Positions 1-7,906 of a DNA stretch of 64,000 nucleotides are shown one piece after another (the stretch's first letter is position 1; each line of letters begins with the position of its first letter). The position numbers were made by a program, and so were the translations under genes. The stretch covers positions 1 through 64,000 of the forward strand of contig CAYRGN010000017.1 in the NCBI GenBank assembly GCA_964423865.1. Reading direction: 5' to 3'. The stretch is from Leadbetterella sp964423865. GTDB taxonomy: Bacteria; Bacteroidota; Bacteroidia; Cytophagales; Spirosomataceae. The notes beneath the pieces were generated by a model. It worked only from the letters and a program-made list of their open reading frames with translations, ran no database searches and was not told where the DNA came from.

Positions 1-2
1 AC

Positions 3-422
3 GGGTTGTTAAGCAGCGCGGTGATGCTACAGAAGTACAGTTTTGATCCGGCAGGATTAGCTACGCACATTCACTCCATTCTTGAAAACCTGGGTCCGTA
101 TTTGGAATCGAACGCTACGGATGCTATTTTTGTTTATATGGTTGAGGGTGTACGCTTTCAAAAGAAAGAGTTAGCCGATGCCGTAAAGATATTACCAGAT
201 ACAATGAGTAATAAAGTGATGACCATATACGATCAACTTATCCTGGAAGGAAGACAACTGGGGAAGAAAGAAGGGATTGAGCAAGGTATTGCCCAATCCC
301 TACACAGCACAATTCTAAATGCATTCGATAAAGGATTTGATATCGCCACAATTCATATCTTTACCGGAGAGACGGAGGAGAAAATCTATTCTATCCTTAG
401 GCAAAATAAACGCATTTGTTAA
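3..422 (+). CDS. Rpn-family recombination-promoting nuclease / PD-(D/E)XK transposase-like protein, C-terminal part (5' end outside window)
   Basis: The frame is open to the window edge, so only the C-terminal portion of about 139 residues is visible. It ends at a TAA at 420-422. The visible part has the helical C-terminal region usual for the Rpn/YhgA-like (PF04754) family, including a segment around VEGVRFQKKELADAV and a lysine/glutamate-rich tail with the EGIEQGI-type stretch common in Bacteroidota members. The catalytic PD-(D/E)XK core would lie upstream, outside the window. Family members promote RecA-independent recombination by DNA cleavage; whether this copy is active cannot be judged. 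A decayed N-terminal fragment of the same family lies at the other end of the window (63610-63845). The family call rests on recognition of the tail only. Confidence 0.6.
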   Translation, partial: GLLSSAVMLQKYSFDPAGLATHIHSILENLGPYLESNATDAIFVYMVEGVRFQKKELADAVKILPDTMSNKVMTIYDQLILEGRQLGKKEGIEQGIAQSLHSTILNAFDKGFDIATIHIFTGETEEKIYSILRQNKRIC

Positions 423-438
423 TTCTGCCTAAGGTCCG

Positions 439-489
439 GACGGAGTCTTGTCAGGTCGAAGCGGAGTCTCCACTTGTGGGACTTGCTTA
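439..489 (+). repeat. 51-bp repeat, inverted copy at the right end of the window
   Basis: This stretch, just after the Rpn-like gene, matches the reverse complement of 63949-64000 with two substitutions and a one-base indel. It contains two GGAGTCT copies and the near-palindrome GGAGTCTCC. It lies between the Rpn stop codon and the end of argS and does not look like a terminator. Confidence 0.85.
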
Positions 490-508
490 CCACAACTTTC
501 CGTTTACC

Positions 509-2269
509 TCACATCTTCTCCGGCACCTCTATGCCCAGTAGCCCCATACCATTTCGGATGGTATCCGCTACTTGCTCAATCAGGGCAAGCCGGAATAATC
601 TTGCCGCTTCAGACGCCTCATTCAACACCGAATGCTGGGTGTAAAAAACGTTGAAAGTTTTGGCCAGATCAAACACATAATTCGCAATCAGCGCGGGCGA
701 GTATTCCGCCGCCGCGGCCTCTACCACCTTTCCATAATCTTTCAGCAGGAAAACCAGGTCAACCTCTTCCGTTTGGAGCTCCTCCAACCCTTCCGGAACC
801 GGGAAACCCTCTAACCCCGATTTCCTCAGGATAGACCGGATACGCGCATGGGTATATTGAATAAACGGACCGGTGTTCCCCTGGAAGTCAATAGACTCGG
901 CCGGGTTAAAAAGCATACGCTTTTTGGGTTCCACTTTCAAAAGATAATATTTCAAAGCGCCCAGCGCCACCATACGGTAAAGCGCTTCCAGCTGCTCCTC
1001 CGAAAACCCTTCCGTCTTTCCTTTTTCTTCCGTAATGGCTTTTGAGGTAGCAATCATCTCTTCCACCAGTTCATCGGCATCTACTACCGTTCCTTCCCTC
1101 GACTTCATCTTGCCGGAAGGCAAATCCACCATGCCGTAGGAAAGATGGTAACACCCTTCCGCATAGCTCCGCCCCAGCTTCTCCAGGATAGCAAACAACA
1201 CCTTAAAATGGTAATCCTGCTCGTTACCCACCACCCAAATCGACTTATCGCACCCGAAATCTTCAAATTTAAGATCGGTAGTGCCCAGGTCCTGGGTAAT
1301 GTACACCGAAGTGCCGTCGCCACGTAGCACCAGCTTGTGATCCAAACCCTGATCCGTCAGATCTATCCATACACTCTGGTCTTCCTTTTTATAAAATACG
1401 CCCTTCTGAAGGCCTTCTTCCACGATATCCTTACCCAGCAGATAGGTATCCGATTCGTAGTAAGTTTTATCAAAATCTACCCCAATTTTCTTATACGTAG
1501 CGTTAAACCCTTCGTACACCCATCCGTTCAGCTTCTTCCACAAAGCCATGATTTCAGGTTCATTCTGCTCCCATTGTACCAGCATTTCCTGGGCCTCCAC
1601 CATAAACGGAGCCGCTTTCTTCGCTTCTTCTTCGGGCATCCCTCCCCCCATCAGCTCATTGACCTGCGCTTTATACGCCTTATCAAATTCCACGTAGTAT
1701 TTGCCCACCAGGTGATCACCTTTGAGGCCGGCCGACTCCGGCGTTTCCCCGTTTCCGAAATGCCGGTAGGCCACCATAGACTTACAAATATGAATACCCC
1801 GGTCATTCACCAGGCATACCCGCGAGACCTCGTACCCCGCCACCTTCAGGATCTCCGATACGGAATAGCCGAGAAAGTTATTTCGGAGGTGCCCCAGGTG
1901 CAGAGGCTTATTGGTATTCGGAGACGAATATTCCACCAGTACTTTCCGGTTCCTGGGCGCCCGCTGCTCACCGCTTTTCAACTTCCGGAATACATCGATC
2001 CAGACACTGTCTGACAGCTTCAGGTTCAGAAATCCCTGCACCACGTTATACCGGCTCACTATAGCGGAGTGGCTGAGCAGGTACTCCCCCAGGGCCGTTC
2101 CTATCTCGGCAGGCGCCTTCTTCAAACTCTTCACCAGTCCGAAAAATACGTATGTATAATTCCCTTCAAACTCCCGGCGGGTAGGAAGAAGCGTCGCCCT
2201 TTCTTCCACGCCAAAAACGTTCTTCACCGCCTTGGCCACTTCTTCCGCCAGTATATTTTCGATATTCAT
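509..2269 (-). CDS. argS: Arginyl-tRNA synthetase
   Basis: Class I aminoacyl-tRNA synthetase that charges tRNA-Arg in the cytoplasm. The 586-residue protein has the usual order: an N-terminal Add-1 domain (about 1-85), the Rossmann catalytic domain with the HIGH motif as HLGH (124-127) and KMSKS as KMKS (387-390), then the C-terminal all-helical DALR anticodon-binding domain (about 460-586). Length and motifs are complete. The ATG at 2269 is preceded by a -7-like TAATTTTG on the minus strand at 2296-2289. It is transcribed divergently from the yicC-type gene about 100 bp away. Confidence 0.97.
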   Translation of the reverse strand: MNIENILAEEVAKAVKNVFGVEERATLLPTRREFEGNYTYVFFGLVKSLKKAPAEIGTALGEYLLSHSAIVSRYNVVQGFLNLKLSDSVWIDVFRKLKSGEQRAPRNRKVLVEYSSPNTNKPLHLGHLRNNFLGYSVSEILKVAGYEVSRVCLVNDRGIHICKSMVAYRHFGNGETPESAGLKGDHLVGKYYVEFDKAYKAQVNELMGGGMPEEEAKKAAPFMVEAQEMLVQWEQNEPEIMALWKKLNGWVYEGFNATYKKIGVDFDKTYYESDTYLLGKDIVEEGLQKGVFYKKEDQSVWIDLTDQGLDHKLVLRGDGTSVYITQDLGTTDLKFEDFGCDKSIWVVGNEQDYHFKVLFAILEKLGRSYAEGCYHLSYGMVDLPSGKMKSREGTVVDADELVEEMIATSKAITEEKGKTEGFSEEQLEALYRMVALGALKYYLLKVEPKKRMLFNPAESIDFQGNTGPFIQYTHARIRSILRKSGLEGFPVPEGLEELQTEEVDLVFLLKDYGKVVEAAAAEYSPALIANYVFDLAKTFNVFYTQHSVLNEASEAARLFRLALIEQVADTIRNGMGLLGIEVPEKM

Positions 2270-2288
2270 ATTAAATTCTGTTAGGCTG

Positions 2289-2296
2289 CAAAATTA
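2289..2296 (-). promoter_or_regulatory. Predicted -7 promoter element of argS
   Basis: The minus strand reads TAATTTTG, a match to the Bacteroidota -7 consensus TAnnTTTG, about 20 bases before the argS ATG. A TTTG lies 26 bases further upstream, slightly more than the usual 17-23, so the -33 element is uncertain. Confidence 0.45.
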
Positions 2297-2369
2297 CACA
2301 TTTTTGCCTTGTCTGGCGGCAGCAAATGTTTTTATCCTTAGATTTACGGAAAACAATATCGACTTTTTT

Positions 2370-3254
2370 ATGTTGCAATCAATGACCGGCTTTGGGTCTG
2401 TTCAGAAAGAGACCCCCAAACACACCCTGTCTGTAGAGATAAAAACCCTGAATTCGAAATTCACGGACATTTACTGCCGCCTTCCTAAAAGTCTTTCTTC
2501 GCGGGAGATCGATATCCGGAATCTACTCCAAAAAGAACTGGAAAGAGGCAAAATCGACATTACCCTCACCCTGATCCCGCGCGAAGACGCCATTGTTTCC
2601 ACGCTGGTTAACCGCCCCCTGGTCAAAGCCTACTACCGCGACCTCATGCAAACCGCGGCCGAACTTGAATTTGAAGCGAACTCTACCGATGTGCTGCGCA
2701 TGGCCACCATGATGCCCAATGCCTTTAATAACGGTATCCAAGACCCGGAAGAAGCGGAAGCCGCCTGGAATGAGGTGTTGGAAGTCATCAAAGAAGGAAT
2801 TGCCAAATGCCGGGAGTTCCGGATCCGGGAAGGCCAGGGTACCAAAATTAAATTTGCCGAATATATTGAAACCATCGGCGCGTTACTGGAGGAGGTCAGC
2901 GCCCAGGATAACCGGAGGATTCTTAATATCCGGGAAAAAATTTCCAAGGCGATCGGTGATTATGTCAACTCGGAGAATTTCGACAAAAACCGCTTTGAAC
3001 AGGAACTCATCTACTACATCGAAAAATTTGATATCTCCGAAGAGAAGGTCCGCCTGAAGGCCCATTTGGACTACTTCATCAAAGAGCTGGACGGAAATTC
3101 CAACGGCAAAAAACTGAACTTTATCGCCCAGGAAATAGGCCGGGAAATCAACACCATCGGTTCTAAAGCCAACGACGCGGAAATCCAGCGCCAGGTAGTG
3201 CAAATGAAAGATGAGCTGGAGAAGATCAAAGAACAAACCTCCAATATTTTATAA
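2370..3254 (+). CDS. yicC: YicC/YloC-family endoribonuclease
   Basis: A 294-residue protein beginning MLQSMTGFGS, the hallmark N-terminus of the YicC/YloC family. An N-terminal YicC domain (about 1-155) is followed by the C-terminal DUF1732 domain (about 210-294) with an ending typical of the family (DELEKIKEQTSNIL). Family members are metal-dependent endoribonucleases affecting small-RNA and mRNA stability. The open frame extends upstream to 2232, but the ATG at 2370 is chosen because the conserved MTGFG block starts four residues later. In many bacteria gmk (guanylate kinase) follows directly; here it does not, and the next gene starts a signalling cassette. Confidence 0.93.
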   Translation: MLQSMTGFGSVQKETPKHTLSVEIKTLNSKFTDIYCRLPKSLSSREIDIRNLLQKELERGKIDITLTLIPREDAIVSTLVNRPLVKAYYRDLMQTAAELEFEANSTDVLRMATMMPNAFNNGIQDPEEAEAAWNEVLEVIKEGIAKCREFRIREGQGTKIKFAEYIETIGALLEEVSAQDNRRILNIREKISKAIGDYVNSENFDKNRFEQELIYYIEKFDISEEKVRLKAHLDYFIKELDGNSNGKKLNFIAQEIGREINTIGSKANDAEIQRQVVQMKDELEKIKEQTSNIL

Positions 3255-3303
3255 CCTTGGAAAACTGAGCTGGCCAAGCCATTTATTTCCCATTTTGCAA
3301 CCA

Positions 3304-3364
3304 CCGTGAAAACACCCTCCCCCTTCCGGGTGTTTTCACGCGACTTACACCGTGAAAACACCCT
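3304..3364. repeat. Three-arm repeat: 13-bp inverted repeat plus a third direct copy
   Basis: CGTGAAAACACCC (3305-3317) is followed after 10 bases by its perfect reverse complement GGGTGTTTTCACG (3328-3340), and then by a second forward copy (3351-3363). The middle arm could pair with either flank. No U-run follows, so it is not a simple terminator. It lies about 140 bases before the first gene of the lipoprotein/7TM/kinase/regulator cassette and is a candidate operator or RNA switch for it. Confidence 0.85.
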
Positions 3365-3504
3365 ATTTTTACTATACAATAACTGATTATAAGTTAGTTA
3401 CATAAACAACTATTCTACAGGCTGAAATTCGGCGCGGATATAGTTAAAAAAACTGCGTAATTTGCATTTTAAAATTTCTCCTATTTACTAATTCATTGAT
3501 TACC

Positions 3505-4185
3505 ATGAAGAAACTACTTATTTTTTCCAATCTGGTTACGATAAGCATCCTCGCTATGCTAGTGATGAAAGGTTGTTCTCAGGCAGACGCTCCAGACGAA
3601 GCCCCAGGTACTACCTCTAACCTGAAAGGAAGCCAGCTCGTACTTGATTACGCCAACACCAAAGGGTTCAAGTCCATGTCTATCGCCCAGGCCATGATCC
3701 TGAAACGGAATTATATGGCCAATCACCTACCGGCCATTCGCAAAAGCCTGAATATTGAAGACACCGAATCTCTTTATTATACCCTGGAAGAATTGAAAAA
3801 CCTGATCTGGTACATTGAGTACTACGCCAAAGCCTCCGGTATGAATGTTAAATCGGAAGACCTCGGGGTGAACGTGCATTTTGGTCAGTATCCTACTACC
3901 GACCTGCTGAAGCAGTTCCCTCAGCTGGAGTTACTGGGAGGAGAGGCGAACAAAGCCGGGAAACAAACCATTTTCTTCGTACCTACTATTATACAGGACG
4001 GTAAGAGGTTTGAGTTTAATCCTAAGAAAAACTACCTGGAGATTGCCAATGGCCGGTCTAAAAAGATTAAGTCGCTTTCCGACCATTACAGGAACGATCT
4101 CTCTACCTTCAAGACCATTGACTTTGACGAAGATTCCCCGATAGCGGACTTCGCCAATATTCAACCACCTTATTTAGAACAATAA
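3505..4185 (+). CDS. Putative lipoprotein of a signalling cassette (unknown function)
   Basis: 226 residues. The N-terminus is a lipoprotein-type signal (positive start, hydrophobic core about 5-21, Cys24 in the sequence MKGC), though the lipobox is not canonical. The mature part is soluble, mostly helical at first (about 40-120) and then more mixed, with no enzyme motif I recognise. The ATG at 3505 is preferred over the in-frame TTG at 3496 because it gives a standard signal peptide. The next gene starts 9 bases after the stop and the following two belong to a histidine kinase/response regulator pair, so it is probably a periplasmic component of that pathway. A weak -7-like TAATTTG lies about 50 bases upstream. 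Confidence 0.6.
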   Translation: MKKLLIFSNLVTISILAMLVMKGCSQADAPDEAPGTTSNLKGSQLVLDYANTKGFKSMSIAQAMILKRNYMANHLPAIRKSLNIEDTESLYYTLEELKNLIWYIEYYAKASGMNVKSEDLGVNVHFGQYPTTDLLKQFPQLELLGGEANKAGKQTIFFVPTIIQDGKRFEFNPKKNYLEIANGRSKKIKSLSDHYRNDLSTFKTIDFDEDSPIADFANIQPPYLEQ

Positions 4186-4194
4186 TAGTTTACA

Positions 4195-4851
4195 GTGGCC
4201 ATTCTTAAAAACTATCTTTTTATTTATATTATATTTATTGGAGTTTTTGGGTTGCTTTATACCAAAAAGCAACCCAAAACTTATTGGACTTCTTTTCCAT
4301 GGTTCCTAATTTTGGTAGGAATTATGGACGGTGTAGGCCTACTAATAAATTATACACTTATTAAGAGTTACCCCAAATTAAATCTTTTCTATTACCAACT
4401 TTTTGTAATTCCCTTTCAGGTCATTTATTATTTCTGGATTATTAACCAAAATATCTTGACGAATAAAAGACTTTATTATATTGGTATTATTATATTTCTA
4501 ATTTCAATTATTCTAGAATGCTTTACATTAGTAAACCTGGAAGGCTATTGGTTCAATAGCTCCTCCTATATGGTGGCCAACTTACTACTTTTGGCTCACA
4601 TCCTTCGCTATTTCCACCAATTGAGTAAAAATGACCGAATTCTATTTTTTTATAAAGAAAGAATGTTTTGGGTTTCATTAGGTTTATTAATTTTCTGGCT
4701 AGCTGCTTTACCTTTCTTCGGAATATTCAATTACTTACTATTAAATTACCCATCTGTACACCTTTTCTATTTTAAGGTTGTACTTATTCTTAACTATATC
4801 ATGTACACCTGTTTTCTGATCAGTTTTATATGGGCGGCGAAAGAGAAATAA
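4195..4851 (+). CDS. Seven-helix integral membrane protein, probable sensor partner of the kinase
   Basis: 218 residues, almost entirely hydrophobic. Seven likely membrane helices are visible at about 7-24, 31-55, 62-84, 92-113, 121-142, 152-182 and 186-216, rich in Ile, Leu, Phe and Tyr with short loops. No known domain is recognised. The start is a GTG at 4195, nine bases after the preceding stop. The 3' end overlaps the histidine kinase gene by 22 bases, implying translational coupling. The coding sequence is clearly more A+T-rich than its neighbours. Because the kinase has only one membrane helix and no input domain, this protein is the best candidate for the signal-sensing subunit. This role is inference from context. 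Confidence 0.65.
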   Translation: MAILKNYLFIYIIFIGVFGLLYTKKQPKTYWTSFPWFLILVGIMDGVGLLINYTLIKSYPKLNLFYYQLFVIPFQVIYYFWIINQNILTNKRLYYIGIIIFLISIILECFTLVNLEGYWFNSSSYMVANLLLLAHILRYFHQLSKNDRILFFYKERMFWVSLGLLIFWLAALPFFGIFNYLLLNYPSVHLFYFKVVLILNYIMYTCFLISFIWAAKEK

Positions 4852-5597
4852 TTACCTTTATTGTCCTGGTCAACCTGATCCTCATCGTATTCATTATCGG
4901 GTTAGTTTACTTCATCTCCCAGTTCAGAAAACGCAAAATCATTTACGAAAAGGAATTAGCCCATATCAAAATGGAATACGAAAAAGCAAAACTTCAGATC
5001 GAGGTGGATGCTCAGAAAGAAACCATGAAACAGATCGGCAAGGAAATCCACGACAGTGTGGGCCAGAAGCTCACTCTTGCCTCTATCTATCTGAAAAAGA
5101 ACGGCATTTCAAATCATGCGCATAACCACCTGGGTGAGATCAGCGAACTGATCGATGAATCATTAACCGAACTTCGCCAGCTTTCACGTACACTGGTAAA
5201 CACGGAAAGGTACCAAACCCGACTTCAAGACCTGATTCTACTGGAGACCAAACGCATACAGAGTATGAACGACATTGATGTGGTAGTAGAACAAACCGGG
5301 GAATTCGACCTTAGGGAGGAAGCCAAACACAATATCCACCGCATCATCCAGGAGTTTCTGCAAAACAGCGTAAAATACGCCCAATGCTCGCAAATCAGGA
5401 TTAACCTTAATTTTGCCGGGGAGGAACTCTACGTAAAATGTTCAGACGACGGCGTGGGTTTTGACATGCAAAAAAGCAACGGACCGGGTGTCGGAATCTC
5501 CAATATGAAAAAACGCGTGTACGAAATGAGAGGTCGTGCCGAGCTTTATTCCCGGAAAGGAGAAGGCACTCAACTGACTTTTTTTGTGCCTTATTGA
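4830..5597 (+). CDS. Sensor histidine kinase, NarL/LuxR-partner type (HisKA_3), no extracellular sensor
   Basis: 255 residues. There is one N-terminal membrane helix (about 7-30), then a charged coiled coil (about 33-68), the HisKA_3 dimerisation/phosphoacceptor helix with His74 in IHDSVGQ, and a HATPase_c domain with the N box (FLQNSVKYA) and glycine boxes (SDDGVGFD, GVGISNM). It autophosphorylates on His and should pass the phosphate to the NarL-type regulator downstream. Only four or five residues precede the membrane helix, so it has no periplasmic sensor; the signal presumably comes through the overlapping 7TM gene product. The ATG at 4830 lies inside the end of that gene. Confidence 0.92.
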   Translation: MGGEREIITFIVLVNLILIVFIIGLVYFISQFRKRKIIYEKELAHIKMEYEKAKLQIEVDAQKETMKQIGKEIHDSVGQKLTLASIYLKKNGISNHAHNHLGEISELIDESLTELRQLSRTLVNTERYQTRLQDLILLETKRIQSMNDIDVVVEQTGEFDLREEAKHNIHRIIQEFLQNSVKYAQCSQIRINLNFAGEELYVKCSDDGVGFDMQKSNGPGVGISNMKKRVYEMRGRAELYSRKGEGTQLTFFVPY

Positions 5598-5625
5598 CAC
5601 ATTTACTAAATTAATTGTAAGTTCG
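5594..5625 (+). promoter_or_regulatory. Possible separate promoter for the response regulator
   Basis: TTG (5594-5596), 21 bases, then TAAGTTCG (5618-5625), which resembles the -33/-7 arrangement of Bacteroidota with TTCG in place of TTTG. It sits in the gap between kinase and regulator, so the regulator may also be transcribed on its own. Confidence 0.4.
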
Positions 5626-5661
5626 CACCGAAAACGAATGAATAGCATTTAATTTAGCCGA

Positions 5662-6345
5662 ATGAAAACTAAAGTTGCCATTGTGGATGATCACAAACTG
5701 ATCGCCAAAGCCATTGGTTCCATTGTAAATGATTTTACTGAATTCCAGGTACTCTATGACGTGGAAAATGGCGCCGAACTTATCGAAAAATTCAAATCAC
5801 GTGGGAATATCCCGTCTATCGTGCTACTGGATATCTCCATGCCGGTAATGGACGGCTTCGAGACCGCCCGCTGGCTAAAAGACCACCACCCCAATGTGCT
5901 GGTCATGGCCCTTTCTATGCAGGATGATGAACAATCGCTCTTCCGTATGATCAATAACGGTGCGAAGGGATTCATGCACAAGAATATCCATCCCCGCGAC
6001 CTTGAAATCGCCCTCCAAACTCTTCTCAGCGAAGGTATCTATTTCCCCGGCTGGGCCACGGAAAAACTTTACTCCAACCTGAGCAATCCGAACCCCGCAA
6101 ACCCCGCAAACCCCACAAACGTGGTTAACCCGTTTAATTTCACCCTACGGGAAGAAGAATTCCTGAAATATGTCTGTATGGACCTCACCTATAAGGAAAT
6201 CAGTGAACGAATGAGTTGCAGCCACCGTACGGTAGACGGATACCGCGACTCCCTTTTTACTAAACTGGGAACCAGCTCAAGGGTAGGATTGGTTTTGTTC
6301 GCCGTAAAACATAAATACTTTGACCCGAACAGTTTTAACGTCTGA
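5662..6345 (+). CDS. Response regulator transcription factor, NarL/FixJ family
   Basis: 227 residues. The receiver domain (1-122) has the acidic pocket at Asp9-Asp10, phosphoacceptor Asp57 and a conserved Lys108 region (MHKNI). The output is a LuxR-type helix-turn-helix (about 160-222; the recognition helix includes SCSHRTVDGYRDSL). The linker between them (142-158) is an Asn-Pro-rich tract (SNPNPANPANPTN) encoded by near-perfect 9-base repeats (AACCCCGCA). The regulator pairs with the kinase directly upstream. A 64-base gap with a possible promoter separates them. NarL-type regulators bind inverted repeats, so the dyad at 3305-3340 is a natural candidate target, though this is untested. Confidence 0.93.
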   Translation: MKTKVAIVDDHKLIAKAIGSIVNDFTEFQVLYDVENGAELIEKFKSRGNIPSIVLLDISMPVMDGFETARWLKDHHPNVLVMALSMQDDEQSLFRMINNGAKGFMHKNIHPRDLEIALQTLLSEGIYFPGWATEKLYSNLSNPNPANPANPTNVVNPFNFTLREEEFLKYVCMDLTYKEISERMSCSHRTVDGYRDSLFTKLGTSSRVGLVLFAVKHKYFDPNSFNV

Positions 6346-6353
6346 GTAGTAGA

Positions 6354-6815
6354 TTACTCGCCCAGAACAGAGGACATCTTGGCTTCGGTAATGACAAAAT
6401 TCGACTGGGCTTCACCGATATTCGGAAGAGCCGCCAGTTTATTGAGAATAAAATGCTTGTATTCTTCCATGTCACTCACAATTACCTTTAAAAGGAAGTC
6501 TGATTCACCGGAAATACAAAAGCATTCCACAATTTCCGGGATTCCCTGAACGTCTTCTTCAAAACGCTTCAGGTATTCCTGGCTATGCTCTTTGAGCGAT
6601 ACTTTGACGAATACAATGAGGTTTTTGTTCAGCTTTTTAAGGTCAAGCTCAATGGTGTAATTCCGGATCAGGCCGTCACGACGCAGGCGTTTGATCCTTT
6701 CATGAACGGGGGTAGTGGTAAGATTTAGTTCATAGGCAATCTGACGGTTGGTCATCATGCCGTCTTTCTTCAATATTTTAAGTATTTTGAGATCTACCGG
6801 ATCTATGTCTGTCAT
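6354..6815 (-). CDS. Lrp/AsnC-family transcriptional regulator
   Basis: About 153 residues from the ATG at 6815 (MTDIDPVDLKILKIL). The N-terminal AsnC-type helix-turn-helix covers about 5-60 (MTNRQIAYELNLTTTPVHERIKRLRRDGLI), and the C-terminal RAM ligand-binding domain (about 65-145) includes the FCISGESDFLLKV strand. Such regulators sense amino acids and control their metabolism. In-frame starts at 6821 and 6845 exist but would add non-conserved residues. The gene converges on the response regulator with eight bases between them. proC lies upstream on the same strand, separated by about 180 bases. Confidence 0.93.
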   Translation of the reverse strand: MTDIDPVDLKILKILKKDGMMTNRQIAYELNLTTTPVHERIKRLRRDGLIRNYTIELDLKKLNKNLIVFVKVSLKEHSQEYLKRFEEDVQGIPEIVECFCISGESDFLLKVIVSDMEEYKHFILNKLAALPNIGEAQSNFVITEAKMSSVLGE

Positions 6816-6994
6816 TGCCATCTTGGAAAAGCCAAAGTTACCCACGCCAGCGTAAAAAACCAGTATTTTCCAGAACTATTTTCTACAAAAACACTATTTT
6901 TCAGCAAAAAGCAGAATTTTAATCCAAAACACCAGGAGTGAACGCTAGCGCCCTGCGCGATCTCCCGTTTCCTCAGGCTTCTCTATACTTACAC

Positions 6995-7795
6995 CTACTT
7001 TGACAATTCCTTTGCCCGCTCTTCCGCCTTCAGAATCCCCTCTACCAGAGACGGACCCAGCGCTCTTTCTCCGAAGACCTTCAGCGCCGCTTCCGTGGTT
7101 CCTCCTTTAGAAGCGACCGCGGCAATCAGCTCATCCAGGCTTTGTTCTGCGTTATTGATCAGATGGTACGCTCCCAGCAGGGTCTGCTTAACCAACAAAC
7201 GGGAAAGCCCTTCATCAAAGCCCATTTTCACCCCGGCTTCCACCATGTGTTTCACCAGGTAATAAAAATACGCCGGGCCGCTCCCGCTCAAAGCGGTCAC
7301 TGCATCCATAAGCGCTTCGTTTTCGAGATACACCGACCTTCCCGTGGCATTAATAAGGTTATCTATCCGCTGCAATTTCTGAAAACTCACCCCTTCCGCA
7401 GCACAATACCCTGTTATCCCTTGCCCCAGCATGGCCGGGGTATTGGGCATGGCCCTAACCACCTGCAGGTGCTTCAGTTCCTCCTGTATTCTCCCGATCG
7501 GAATACCGGCCATGATAGACAGCACTACCTGCTCCGGACGGAGAAACGGATGCAACTCCGCGGCAACCGCGGTAAAATCCTGGGGTTTCACCGATAGGAT
7601 CACCAGGTCATATTCCCCCACCGATTCATGAATCGTATCTACCACCACGCCCTCTTTCTGAGAACGCAACACGGCAGAACGCTCCGCACTCTTTTCAATC
7701 AGGAGCAGGTTTTCCTTTTTAACCAGGTCATACTGCACAAAGGAACGGGCAAAGGCCATTCCCATATTTCCGCAACCTACAATGGCGATTTTCAT
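6995..7795 (-). CDS. proC: Pyrroline-5-carboxylate reductase
   Basis: Last step of proline synthesis: NAD(P)H-dependent reduction of 1-pyrroline-5-carboxylate to L-proline. The 266-residue protein starts MKIAIVGCGNMG (Rossmann dinucleotide-binding loop), has an AMPNTPAMLGQG segment near residue 115, and the C-terminal family signature with TALSGSGPAYFYY. Full family length. It is followed by an Lrp-type regulator on the same strand, consistent with amino-acid control but not proof of it. Confidence 0.96.
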   Translation of the reverse strand: MKIAIVGCGNMGMAFARSFVQYDLVKKENLLLIEKSAERSAVLRSQKEGVVVDTIHESVGEYDLVILSVKPQDFTAVAAELHPFLRPEQVVLSIMAGIPIGRIQEELKHLQVVRAMPNTPAMLGQGITGYCAAEGVSFQKLQRIDNLINATGRSVYLENEALMDAVTALSGSGPAYFYYLVKHMVEAGVKMGFDEGLSRLLVKQTLLGAYHLINNAEQSLDELIAAVASKGGTTEAALKVFGERALGPSLVEGILKAEERAKELSK

Positions 7796-7816
7796 ATCTG
7801 TTTTTGTTCTGGTTTT

Positions 7817-7860
7817 GAGCTGTGAGCTGTGAGCTATGAGCTATGAGCTATGAGCTATGA
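7817..7860. repeat. Heptanucleotide tandem repeat (GAGCTRT x6)
   Basis: Six head-to-tail heptamers, two GAGCTGT followed by four GAGCTAT, between proC and the thioredoxin-family gene. One of several heptamer clusters in the window. Confidence 0.9.
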
Positions 7861-7906
7861 GAAGTTAGAAATTAGATGTTAGAAGTAGCAATTTCCGAAT
7901 GGTTTT

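Noticed and set aside
448..654. Small frame over the left 51-bp repeat and the end of argS
   Set aside because: It overlaps the argS 3' coding region and the repeat, with no promoter and a low-complexity translation.
1337..2014. 225-codon frame antisense to argS
   Set aside because: A shadow of the argS codon pattern with no recognisable domain.
3305..3340. Terminator of the yicC-type gene
   Set aside because: The stem is strong but no T-run follows on either side, and the third arm suggests another role.
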